64,000 bases of DNA from Lentilitoribacter sp039986595 (GTDB lineage: Bacteria > Pseudomonadota > Alphaproteobacteria > Rhizobiales > Rhizobiaceae), in assembly GCA_039986595.1 (NCBI GenBank), contig JBDWQJ010000004.1, forward strand, positions 372,001-436,000. Direction: 5' to 3'. The translations under genes were made by a program, and so were the position numbers. Numbering within the stretch: position 1 is the first letter of the stretch; the number at the start of each line of letters is the position of its first letter. Of the stretch, positions 35,584-43,657 are shown one piece after another. The notes beneath the pieces are model-generated. The model saw nothing but the letters and a program-made list of their open reading frames with translations, had not been told where the DNA came from and ran no database searches.

Positions 35584-36534
35584 ATGCTAGGATATATATC
35601 AAAAAGACTGATATCACTGACGGCAAGTTTAATCGTTGCCAGCATTTTGATATTCATTGTTATTGAAATTATTCCCGGAGACCCTGCCGCATTTATGTTG
35701 GGAATCAATGCGGACCCTGATGCCGTTGAAGCGTTACGCGAACAATTGGGATTAAACGCGTCTCTAGCAACGCGATATTTTTCCTGGGTCACAGGTTTGC
35801 TGCAGGGTGAATTTGGTATTTCATATACCTATCGCGTCCCCGTCAGCGAATTAATCGCTGATCGGATTGTGATATCGTTACCACTGACTTTCTACGCGCT
35901 TGTCCTTTCAACGCTCATTGCTTTCCCCGCGGGCATTTATGCTGCTTCTAAGCGCAACTCATTTGGTGATGTGTCCGTCATGGGGTTCACTCAATTGGGT
36001 GTTGCGATCCCAAATTTTTGGTTCGCCATGCTGCTTGTCTTGGTATTTTCAATTAACTTAAGATGGTTTTCTGCGGGCGGTTTTCCCGGATGGGATCAAG
36101 GCTTTTTCCCAGCCATGAAAGCGCTCACACTTCCGGCGATTGCACTTGCATTACCGCAAGCGTCAATCCTTGCTCGCGTGATGCGATCGTCATTATTGGA
36201 CACATTGAGCGAAGACTATATCCGCACCGCGCGCGCTAAGGGCTTAAACCGCAAGCAGGCATTGTGGCGACACGCTTTACGCAATGCGCTGATCCCTGTT
36301 TTAACTATTATTGGATTACAATTTTCGTTTTTACTGGCTGGCGGGATCATCATAGAAAATGTCTTTTACCTGCCAGGTCTGGGGCGTTTGGTATTCCAAG
36401 GTATTACCCAACGCGATCTGATTGTGGTTCGCAGCGTTGTGATACTATTGGTTTTTGCTGTTATTGCTGTGACCTTTTTGGTTGATATTGCCTATGCAAT
36501 CGCTGACCCTCGTTTGCGAGAGGGTTCAAGATGA
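35584..36534 (+). CDS. ABC transporter permease (DppB/OppB type)
   Basis: A 316-residue inner-membrane permease with six helices. It starts MLGYISKRLISLTASLIVAS, the usual DppB-type opening, and keeps EIIPGDPAAFMLG. The ATPase-contact EAA loop is RTARAKGLNRKQALWRHALRNALIP (about 216-240). It ends in ALADP-like AIADPRLREGSR. It overlaps the next permease by 4 bp (ATGA), indicating coupled translation. Partner of 36531-37394. Confidence 0.95.
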   Translation: MLGYISKRLISLTASLIVASILIFIVIEIIPGDPAAFMLGINADPDAVEALREQLGLNASLATRYFSWVTGLLQGEFGISYTYRVPVSELIADRIVISLPLTFYALVLSTLIAFPAGIYAASKRNSFGDVSVMGFTQLGVAIPNFWFAMLLVLVFSINLRWFSAGGFPGWDQGFFPAMKALTLPAIALALPQASILARVMRSSLLDTLSEDYIRTARAKGLNRKQALWRHALRNALIPVLTIIGLQFSFLLAGGIIIENVFYLPGLGRLVFQGITQRDLIVVRSVVILLVFAVIAVTFLVDIAYAIADPRLREGSR

Positions 36535-37394
36535 GTGAACAAACAGTCTCTCAACCGAGCACTATGAAGCTCGTTTTGCGATCAAATGGGTTTATTATAG
36601 GTGCGTTTTTAACGGCCATATTTGTACTCGCGGCACTGATATCATTCATCTGGACCCCCTATGATGCGGCGCAGATTTCAATCGTCAATAAGTTAAAAAC
36701 ACCGTCTATGGCGCATTGGCTCGGCACCGATCATTTTGGCCGCGATATGTTATCGATGATTATGGTGGGCGCACGCGTTTCAATGGCCGTGGCTTTTGTT
36801 GCTGTTGGCGTTGGTATTTTTGTCGGCGTGCCACTTGGTCTTTATGCGGCAAGCAAACGCGGTGGTCTCATTGATGAGATCATCATGCGTGGCAATGATC
36901 TCATTTTTGCGTTTCCATCACTGCTGCTTGCGATCATGATTACGGCTGTATTTGGCCCCGGAGCCGTGAATGCGATCATTGCGATTGGAATCTTTAATAT
37001 TCCGGTTTTTGCGCGGCTTTCTCGAGGCGCAGCTTTAAGTTTGTGGCAGCGCGAATATATTTTAGCGGCGCAAGTCTGCGGCAAATCAAAAGCGCGAATT
37101 TCTTTTGAACATATCCTGCCGAACATTGCGAACTTATTGATTGTTCAGGGCACCATCCAGTTTTCGCTTGGCATTTTAGCGGAAGCGGGTTTGGCCTATG
37201 TCGGGCTTGGTGCACAACCACCGCTGCCAAGCTGGGGACGCATGCTCAATGATGCACAAACACTGATATCAATTGCGCCACATCTTGCGTTGGTACCAGG
37301 ACTTACTATCGTGCTGACGGTATTGGGCTTGAACTTAATGGGCGACGGCTTACGTGATTTGCTTGATCCGAAATTAAGGAGGGTTAAATCATGA
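36531..37394 (+). CDS. ABC transporter permease (DppC/OppC type)
   Basis: A 287-residue permease. After the N-terminal helix come WLGTDHFGRDMLSMIMVGAR, the DppC hallmark, and the EAA loop AQVCGKSKARISFEHILPNI (about 183-202). The C-terminus ends in GLNLMGDGLRDLLDPKLRR, also typical. It overlaps the upstream permease and the downstream ATPase gene by 4 bp each, so the three are translationally coupled. Together with 35584-36534 it forms the channel of the importer. Confidence 0.95.
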   Translation: MSEQTVSQPSTMKLVLRSNGFIIGAFLTAIFVLAALISFIWTPYDAAQISIVNKLKTPSMAHWLGTDHFGRDMLSMIMVGARVSMAVAFVAVGVGIFVGVPLGLYAASKRGGLIDEIIMRGNDLIFAFPSLLLAIMITAVFGPGAVNAIIAIGIFNIPVFARLSRGAALSLWQREYILAAQVCGKSKARISFEHILPNIANLLIVQGTIQFSLGILAEAGLAYVGLGAQPPLPSWGRMLNDAQTLISIAPHLALVPGLTIVLTVLGLNLMGDGLRDLLDPKLRRVKS

Positions 37395-39010
37395 CGCTCC
37401 TAAAAGTTCACAATCTGGATTTATCGATTGCGCAAAACCCAATCTTGAAGGATATCAGCTTTGAAATAGAGGCTGGTCGCATTTTGGGCGTTGTAGGAGA
37501 ATCTGGTTCCGGCAAATCGATTACCGCACTTTCCATTTTGCAATTGTTACCCAACGGCACAACATGGTCGGGTCAGATAGTATTTGACGGGCAGGATATC
37601 CAATCGCTCTCTGAGCATGAATTATGCGGTCTTCGCGGCAACGATATTTCGATGATATTTCAAGAGCCAATGACAGCCCTTAATCCGGTGAAAACTATCG
37701 GCGATCAGGTATCTGAATCCATTCGTATTCACACAGGCAAATCTCGCGCTGAAGCTGATCAATTGGCCCGCGAAACGCTGAACCGTGTTGAATTGCCCGA
37801 AAGCGAATTCCCGCTGTCGCGTTATCCGCATGATTTATCCGGTGGTCAACGCCAGCGCGTAATGATTGCCATGGCGATCGCACTTCAGCCGAAATTGCTC
37901 ATTGCAGATGAACCAACAACTGCGCTTGATGTAACAACGCAAGCTGAGATTTTGGATCTCTTGCAAAAGCTCGTCAAAGAAGACGATTTATCGCTGATGC
38001 TCATCACGCATGATCTCGCGGTGGTAGCGCAGATGGCTGATGATGTTTTGGTGATGAAAGATGGCGAGATCGTTGAGCAAGGTTCATCTTTTGATGTTTT
38101 CACGAACATGGAACACCCTTACACGCGGCAGCTATTCTCAGCTTCTAATCATGTGCCTCAAAGAGAAGCCAATCAAAAAAATGCAAACGATGTGGTATTA
38201 AGCGTTGAACATGTCTCATGTGATTACAAGCTTCCAAAAGAACGCCTCTTCTCCAAACAGCAATATTTCCGCGCAGTTAAAGATGTATCGTTTAAAATTC
38301 ATCGCGGTGAAAATATCGGACTTGTTGGCGGTTCGGGCTGTGGGAAATCAACACTAAGCCGTGCCATTTTAGCCCTTAAATCGCTGGATGAAGGCAATGT
38401 ACTGATTAATGGTGAAACCTTTTCATCAAAAGGCAAGGGTCCTGAGATTTCGCAACGCGCAGCGACACAGATTGTTTTCCAAGACCCTTATTCTTCTTTC
38501 AACCCACGCCACAAAGTTGGACGACTAATCAGTGAACCTTTTTATGCAAAATCTGAGGAGTTGAACGAGGATCAGATAGATACTGCGGTCAAAGAAGCTT
38601 TGGTGAGTGTGGGGTTAAACGCAGCCGATAGCGATAAATATATCCACGAATTTTCAGGTGGCCAGCGGCAACGCATTGCCATTGCGCGGGCACTTATTGT
38701 CAAGCCTTCGCTGATTGTTCTGGATGAAGCGGTGTCTGCGCTTGATGTTTCAATCCGCGCGCAGGTTCTTGATCTATTAGCTGAGCTAAGTGATCGATTT
38801 GATCTTTCCTATTTGTTTATCTCACATGATTTATCGGTCGTGCGATCAATCACTGATAGGGTTTTAGTGATGGAAAGAGGTAGGATCGTTGAAACAGGGC
38901 CAACACAAGATGTGTTTGAAAACCCACAGCATGCCTATACAAAATCGCTGATTAAAGCCATTCCAAAACTGGATATCGACGAAATCCGCGCCAAAGAAAA
39001 GATAACTTAA
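37391..39010 (+). CDS. Dual-ATPase ABC transporter subunit (DppD-DppF fusion)
   Basis: A 539-residue protein with two complete nucleotide-binding domains. Domain 1: Walker A GESGSGKS (about 37-44), signature LSGGQRQR, Walker B LLIADEPTTALD. Domain 2 (from about 275): Walker A GGSGCGKS, signature FSGGQRQR, Walker B LIVLDEAVSALD. Oligopeptide C-terminal motifs follow each (HPYTRQLFSA, HAYTKSLIKAIP). It powers import by the two permeases. The aldehyde dehydrogenase gene begins immediately after its stop. Confidence 0.96.
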   Translation: MTLLKVHNLDLSIAQNPILKDISFEIEAGRILGVVGESGSGKSITALSILQLLPNGTTWSGQIVFDGQDIQSLSEHELCGLRGNDISMIFQEPMTALNPVKTIGDQVSESIRIHTGKSRAEADQLARETLNRVELPESEFPLSRYPHDLSGGQRQRVMIAMAIALQPKLLIADEPTTALDVTTQAEILDLLQKLVKEDDLSLMLITHDLAVVAQMADDVLVMKDGEIVEQGSSFDVFTNMEHPYTRQLFSASNHVPQREANQKNANDVVLSVEHVSCDYKLPKERLFSKQQYFRAVKDVSFKIHRGENIGLVGGSGCGKSTLSRAILALKSLDEGNVLINGETFSSKGKGPEISQRAATQIVFQDPYSSFNPRHKVGRLISEPFYAKSEELNEDQIDTAVKEALVSVGLNAADSDKYIHEFSGGQRQRIAIARALIVKPSLIVLDEAVSALDVSIRAQVLDLLAELSDRFDLSYLFISHDLSVVRSITDRVLVMERGRIVETGPTQDVFENPQHAYTKSLIKAIPKLDIDEIRAKEKIT

Positions 39011-40471
39011 ATGACTGCATTCGACACAAAACTTCAAAACGATCATTGCTTCATTGATGGTAAATGGGTTCCGCCCGTAAATGGCCAGAAGATCGAACTT
39101 TTCGATCCGTCTTACGGCACCAAACTTTGCGATATTGCCCAGGGTACATCTGAAGATATTGACCTTGCTGTTAAAGCCGCACAAAGCGCGTTGGATAGCG
39201 AATGGGGACAAATGACCGCTGCAGAACGTGGGCGTTTGATCTCTAAGATCGGCATGGAGATCCTTAATCAAATTGATTGGCTGGCAGAGCTTGAAGCACG
39301 CGATGTTGGAAAACCGCTTGCCCAAGCGCGAAATGATGCCATCGCATTGGCGCGCTATATGGAGTTTTATGGTGGTGCTGCGGATAAAGTTCACGGCCAA
39401 ACAATTCCCTATATGCTGGATTATAATGTTTACACATTGCGCGAACCCCACGGGGTGACAGGACATATTGTGCCGTGGAATTATCCTATGCAGATCATCG
39501 GACGATCCGTTGGTGCTGCGCTGACTATGGGGAACGCTTGTGTTTTAAAACCAGCAGAGGAAGCATGTTTAACCGCATTGGCTTTTGCTAAAATTGCTGA
39601 TGAATGCGGGTTACCAAAAGGTGCGCTGAATGTCGTGCCAGGATATGGCCATGAAGCCGGTGCTGCGCTCACATCTCATAAGGATGTGAACCATATTTCG
39701 TTTACTGGCTCGGTTGCGACAGGGGTTAAAGTTCAGCAAGCTGCATCTGAAAATATCGTACCTGTTACGCTGGAGCTTGGCGGCAAATCTCCGCAGATTG
39801 TCTTTAATGATGCGGATATTGATCGCGCATTACCCTTCCTCGTCAACGCTGGCATTCAAAACGCTGGGCAAACATGCTCTGCAGCATCTCGAATTTTGGT
39901 TGAACGTGGTGTTTATGACGATGTTGTAAACCGGATGAGCGATGCTTACGAGAAACTCACCGTGGGGCCTGCAATGAACGACCATTCCTTGGGTCCGCTT
40001 GTATCCATGCGGCAGAAAGAAATCGTCGATGGCTTTTTAAGTGCAGCAGAAACCGGTGATGTGACGATCTCAGCGCAAGGGCATTTTACCGATGATCTTC
40101 CAGAAGATGGCGCATATGTATTGCCAACATTGTTAAAAGATGTTGCGCCTGATCACCCGCTTGCCAAAGATGAAATTTTCGGCCCTGTGCAGGTTATCAT
40201 TCCATTCGATGGTGAGGAAGAAGCTATAGCGATTGCCAATGGCACAGACTACGGGTTGGTCGCAGGTGTTTGGACCGAAAATGGCGGACGACAAATGCGC
40301 ATGGCAAAAGCCCTCAAATCCGGTCAAATTTTTATCAACAATTATGGCGCAGGCGGCGGTGTGGAACTGCCATTTGGTGGGCATGGAAAATCAGGCCATG
40401 GACGCGAAAAAGGCTTTGAAGCACTCTACGGATTTTCAACGCTTAAAACCGTTGCCAATTGGCACGGGTAA
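39011..40471 (+). CDS. Aldehyde dehydrogenase (NAD(P)+-dependent)
   Basis: A 486-residue ALDH-superfamily enzyme oxidising an aldehyde to its acid. Catalytic features are intact: VPWNYPMQIIGRSVGAALTMG, the general base Glu255 in LELGGKSPQIV, nucleophile Cys289 in NAGQTCSAASRI, and DEIFGPVQVIIPFD. It starts the base after the ATPase stop, so it is part of the same operon. Context suggests that a product of the imported, deacylated substrate, perhaps an amino-aldehyde after oxidation by the downstream SDR, is its substrate. Betaine-aldehyde or gamma-aminobutyraldehyde type enzymes are close in style; no firm assignment. Confidence 0.94.
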   Translation: MTAFDTKLQNDHCFIDGKWVPPVNGQKIELFDPSYGTKLCDIAQGTSEDIDLAVKAAQSALDSEWGQMTAAERGRLISKIGMEILNQIDWLAELEARDVGKPLAQARNDAIALARYMEFYGGAADKVHGQTIPYMLDYNVYTLREPHGVTGHIVPWNYPMQIIGRSVGAALTMGNACVLKPAEEACLTALAFAKIADECGLPKGALNVVPGYGHEAGAALTSHKDVNHISFTGSVATGVKVQQAASENIVPVTLELGGKSPQIVFNDADIDRALPFLVNAGIQNAGQTCSAASRILVERGVYDDVVNRMSDAYEKLTVGPAMNDHSLGPLVSMRQKEIVDGFLSAAETGDVTISAQGHFTDDLPEDGAYVLPTLLKDVAPDHPLAKDEIFGPVQVIIPFDGEEEAIAIANGTDYGLVAGVWTENGGRQMRMAKALKSGQIFINNYGAGGGVELPFGGHGKSGHGREKGFEALYGFSTLKTVANWHG

Positions 40472-40508
40472 GACACCGAATAGACAATAAATAAGGGGAT
40501 ACTCAGCT

Positions 40509-41255
40509 ATGAGACTTGAAGGAAAAACAGCAATTGTCACAGGTGGCGCTTCTGGTTTTGGTGCGGGCATTGTCGATAAATTTTTATCTGAAGGCGCACG
40601 CGTTGCTATCGTCGATATCAACGGTGAAGCTGCCAAAGAAGCCGCAGAAATAAGAGGCGATCTTACAATTGCCATTCAAGCTGATGTGGCTTCCGGTGAC
40701 AGTGTTAAAAACATGGTTGAAACCGCGATCTCAAAATTCGGTAAGATTGATATCCTCGTTAATAATGCTGGGGTGACGCACATGCCGACGCCGCTTGAAG
40801 ACGTGAGTGAAGACGATTTTGACCGCGTTTACAACGTGAATATGAAGTCGGTTTATCTAACGGCTAAATATCTCATTCCGCATATGAAAAACAACAAAGC
40901 TGGGGCGATCTTAAACGTCGCATCAACCGCAGGGGTTTCACCCCGCCCTAATCTGAACTGGTATAATTGTTCAAAAGGCTGGATGATCACGGCGACGAAA
41001 ACCATGGCTATAGAGCTGGCAAGTTCCGGCATTCGTGTGAACGCAATTAATCCCGTTGCAGGCGAAACGCCGCTATTAAAATCTTTTATGGGTGAAGATA
41101 CGCCCGACATCCGCGCTAAGTTTATTTCTACAATTCCAATCGGTCGATTTTCAACGCCAGAAGACATGGGAAATGCAGCCTGCTTTTTATGCTCAGACGA
41201 AGCATCAATGGTTACTGGCGTCGCGATGGAAGTTGATGGTGGTCGCTGCATTTAG
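40509..41255 (+). CDS. Short-chain dehydrogenase/reductase
   Basis: A 248-residue classical SDR. The nucleotide site is VTGGASGFGAGIVDKFL (about 9-25), with NNAGVTHMP (NAG motif) and catalytic Tyr152-Lys156 in WYNCSKGW. PVAGETPLLKSFMG and the C-terminal TGVAMEVDGGRCI complete the fold. The acidic residue after beta-2 (VDINGEAA) suggests NAD over NADP. It starts 37 bp after the ALDH and is probably the last gene of the operon. With the ALDH it could oxidise an alcohol stepwise to an acid. Confidence 0.94.
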   Translation: MRLEGKTAIVTGGASGFGAGIVDKFLSEGARVAIVDINGEAAKEAAEIRGDLTIAIQADVASGDSVKNMVETAISKFGKIDILVNNAGVTHMPTPLEDVSEDDFDRVYNVNMKSVYLTAKYLIPHMKNNKAGAILNVASTAGVSPRPNLNWYNCSKGWMITATKTMAIELASSGIRVNAINPVAGETPLLKSFMGEDTPDIRAKFISTIPIGRFSTPEDMGNAACFLCSDEASMVTGVAMEVDGGRCI

Positions 41256-41287
41256 CCATTTGACTATAAGCTTGCAACATTGGTGAT

Positions 41288-41304
41288 AAGGGTCTACGAC
41301 CCTT
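41288..41304 (+). other. Hairpin after the SDR gene
   Basis: AAGGGTC-TAC-GACCCTT is a perfect 7-bp stem with a 3-nt loop, 32 bp after the SDR stop and 36 bp before the methyltransferase start. No clear T-run follows, so it is at best a weak terminator or a 3'-end stabiliser of the catabolic operon. Confidence 0.5.
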
Positions 41305-41339
41305 AAAAGATCATTACATTTATTGAATTGGAGTGCACC

Positions 41340-42626
41340 ATGCGACTTGGTGGCCGATTGCAAGCTGCAATCGAAGTATTAGAAGCTATCGAACAGCATC
41401 ACAAACCCGTGGCAAATGCGCTAAAGGATTGGGGTAGTTCACACCGTTTTGCAGGCTCTGGTGACCGTGGTGCCATTGGCAATATTGTTTATGATGCGCT
41501 TCGCATGAAGCTCTCGCATGGATTTATGATGGGCGATGACAGCCCCCGCGCCATTGCGTTTGCTGTTTTATTGCGCCAATGGAAAATGGACGTTGAAGAC
41601 TTAAGAGAGCAACTCGACGGCGATAAGTTTGCTCCTGAGTTTTTAAGCGATCAGCAGATTTCTGATTTTAGGAACGCTGATCTGTCAAAGGCTGACGAAA
41701 ACGTAAGAGCTGACATTCCGCTCTGGCTTTTAGAAGAGTTTAAACAAACATTTGGTGATGACTGGCTATTAGAAGCGCAAGCGCTTGCCCAGCGACCATC
41801 TCTTGATCTTCGCGTCAACACGCTCAAATCTACCCGCGAGAAAGTGCTGAATTCGCTTTCAAAGTCCAATCCCGAACCAGGTGATTTATTAGCTGATAGT
41901 GTGCGCATTACGGCTGAAAACGGTCCGGATAGAATGCCAAATGTTTCTGCTGACATCCCATTTGCAAAGGGCTGGTTTGAAATCCAAGATGAGGGTTCTC
42001 AGCTTGCGGCCGCGCTAACGGATGCGAAAAAAGGCGAACAGGTTTTAGATTATTGCGCTGGTGGTGGTGGCAAATCACTTGCGCTAAGCGCTGCGATGGA
42101 AAATAGCGGGCAAATTCATACCTATGATAATGACCGCCGCCGAATGGCACCAATGATCGAAAGATTGCGACGCGCAGGCACCCGTAATGTTCAACTGATT
42201 GAAGATGACGCGTCGCTTGAGCAACTTAAAAACAATTGCGATAAGGTGCTTGTTGATGCGCCTTGTAGCGGCACAGGCACTTGGCGCAGGCGCCCTGATA
42301 CAAAATGGCGTTTATCTGAAAAGAGCCTCGGCTTACGTTTAAATCAACAAAAAGAAGTGATCGAAAAAGCATCTAAATATGTCAATGTTGGCGGACAACT
42401 GACTTACGTTACTTGCTCAGTCCTACCTCAGGAAAATGATGCAATCGTCGCCGATTTCTTATCACAGAACTCGCACTTTGAAACGGTTGATCTAACGCCA
42501 AAATGGGTTGAATTAACCGGACGCGATGAGGTGCCACAATCTCATACAGGTCTTGGTATATTGTGTTCACCTAAAAGAACTGGAACAGATGGGTTCTTCA
42601 TCACAACACTTAAGCGTAACGCATAA
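41340..42626 (+). CDS. RsmB/NOP-family RNA m5C methyltransferase
   Basis: A 428-residue SAM-dependent rRNA cytosine-5 methyltransferase relative. The N-terminal NusB-like half is weakly conserved. The catalytic half has the SAM motif LDYCAGGGGKSLALSAAM, the first Cys in the PC motif VDAPCSGTGTWRRRPDTKW and the second in VTCSVLPQEND, the TC/PC pair of this family. I chose ATG 41340 (MRLGGRLQAAIEVL) over TTG 41328. Target cytosine unknown; 16S rRNA C967 is the RsmB site. Confidence 0.92.
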   Translation: MRLGGRLQAAIEVLEAIEQHHKPVANALKDWGSSHRFAGSGDRGAIGNIVYDALRMKLSHGFMMGDDSPRAIAFAVLLRQWKMDVEDLREQLDGDKFAPEFLSDQQISDFRNADLSKADENVRADIPLWLLEEFKQTFGDDWLLEAQALAQRPSLDLRVNTLKSTREKVLNSLSKSNPEPGDLLADSVRITAENGPDRMPNVSADIPFAKGWFEIQDEGSQLAAALTDAKKGEQVLDYCAGGGGKSLALSAAMENSGQIHTYDNDRRRMAPMIERLRRAGTRNVQLIEDDASLEQLKNNCDKVLVDAPCSGTGTWRRRPDTKWRLSEKSLGLRLNQQKEVIEKASKYVNVGGQLTYVTCSVLPQENDAIVADFLSQNSHFETVDLTPKWVELTGRDEVPQSHTGLGILCSPKRTGTDGFFITTLKRNA

Positions 42627-42646
42627 AGCACTGTTGGAGAGGTTAA

Positions 42647-43657
42647 ATGTCTGAAGAGTTAAAGCTCATTACCTCTCCCACCAAAGGCTTTAAGCTTGGC
42701 TATCTGCTTGGCAAAAATGGTCGTCAGGCGGTGCATGAAAACCTTGTTCATGAACCTTTATGGAAACAAATCCAGCTACTTGCCAAAAGCGATCTCGTCA
42801 AAGATTTGCAAAAGCAAACAGCGAAATTATTTCCCGAGATATATGAAGAATTAAAAGGTTTAGCTGAAGGGTTAGATCTGCCTTTTGAAACTGTGTTCGC
42901 ATGGAATTGCCGCGGGGATCTTCTTGTCAATTCACCCGATGGCTGCACGACACTTCAATATCCCGGGAATCCCATTACAGTCGCGCATAATGAAGATGGA
43001 ATTCCATCTTTAGATAAGACGTGCTTTTTGGTTGATTGTGCAGGTGCTAATGGTTTCATGTCGTTTTGTTATCCAGGTTCTATCCCGGGACATAGTTTTG
43101 CTTGCACGCGATCAGGCCTTGCAGTCACCATCAATAATATCAGGCTGACAGGTTTTACCCCGCAAGTTCCGCGCATGGTGTTGGCGCGTGCCGTTTTAAA
43201 CTGTAGCAACCTTGATGAGGTTCGACAGCTACTAACGCAGCATCAATTCTCCGGTGGATTTCATTATACCATCGCGCAAGTTGGCCGAACGGAATTACTC
43301 AGCATCGAACATGGTGGCGGGAATTGTCACGTCACTGAAATAAAGCGGCCCACTGGGCACGCCAATCATGTTTCGACAGTTAAATGCGATGCGCAAATTA
43401 TCACCAAATCATCAAGTGATCGGCTGGCGCGTATAGACGATCTGCTACTAAACAAAACTGAAAACCCGCTTGATATTTTGCGGGATATATCCGGTGATGG
43501 ATTGCCGATTTGGCGAAGAGGAGCCGATGATCCTGATGAAGAAAACACCATCGCATCAGTAATATTTAAAATCGGGTCTGAACAATTATCCTGGGAAATA
43601 TATTCAGGTTCCTCGAGAGAATTATTACATTCCGGCTCGTTTGTAAAAAACCGTTAG
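42647..43657 (+). CDS. C45-family autoproteolytic acyltransferase/amidase
   Basis: A 336-residue Ntn-hydrolase of the family that includes the fungal acyl-CoA:6-aminopenicillanate acyltransferase. The likely self-cleavage site is Gly99-Cys100 in NSPDGCTTL, leaving Cys100 as the N-terminal nucleophile. FAWNCRGDL before it and VAHNEDG, GFMSFCYPGSIPGHSF and LAVTINNIR after it fit the family. Such proteins cut or form amide bonds. It starts 20 bp after the methyltransferase and overlaps the convergent lepA by 4 bp. Substrate unknown; no signal peptide seen. Confidence 0.85.
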   Translation: MSEELKLITSPTKGFKLGYLLGKNGRQAVHENLVHEPLWKQIQLLAKSDLVKDLQKQTAKLFPEIYEELKGLAEGLDLPFETVFAWNCRGDLLVNSPDGCTTLQYPGNPITVAHNEDGIPSLDKTCFLVDCAGANGFMSFCYPGSIPGHSFACTRSGLAVTINNIRLTGFTPQVPRMVLARAVLNCSNLDEVRQLLTQHQFSGGFHYTIAQVGRTELLSIEHGGGNCHVTEIKRPTGHANHVSTVKCDAQIITKSSSDRLARIDDLLLNKTENPLDILRDISGDGLPIWRRGADDPDEENTIASVIFKIGSEQLSWEIYSGSSRELLHSGSFVKNR

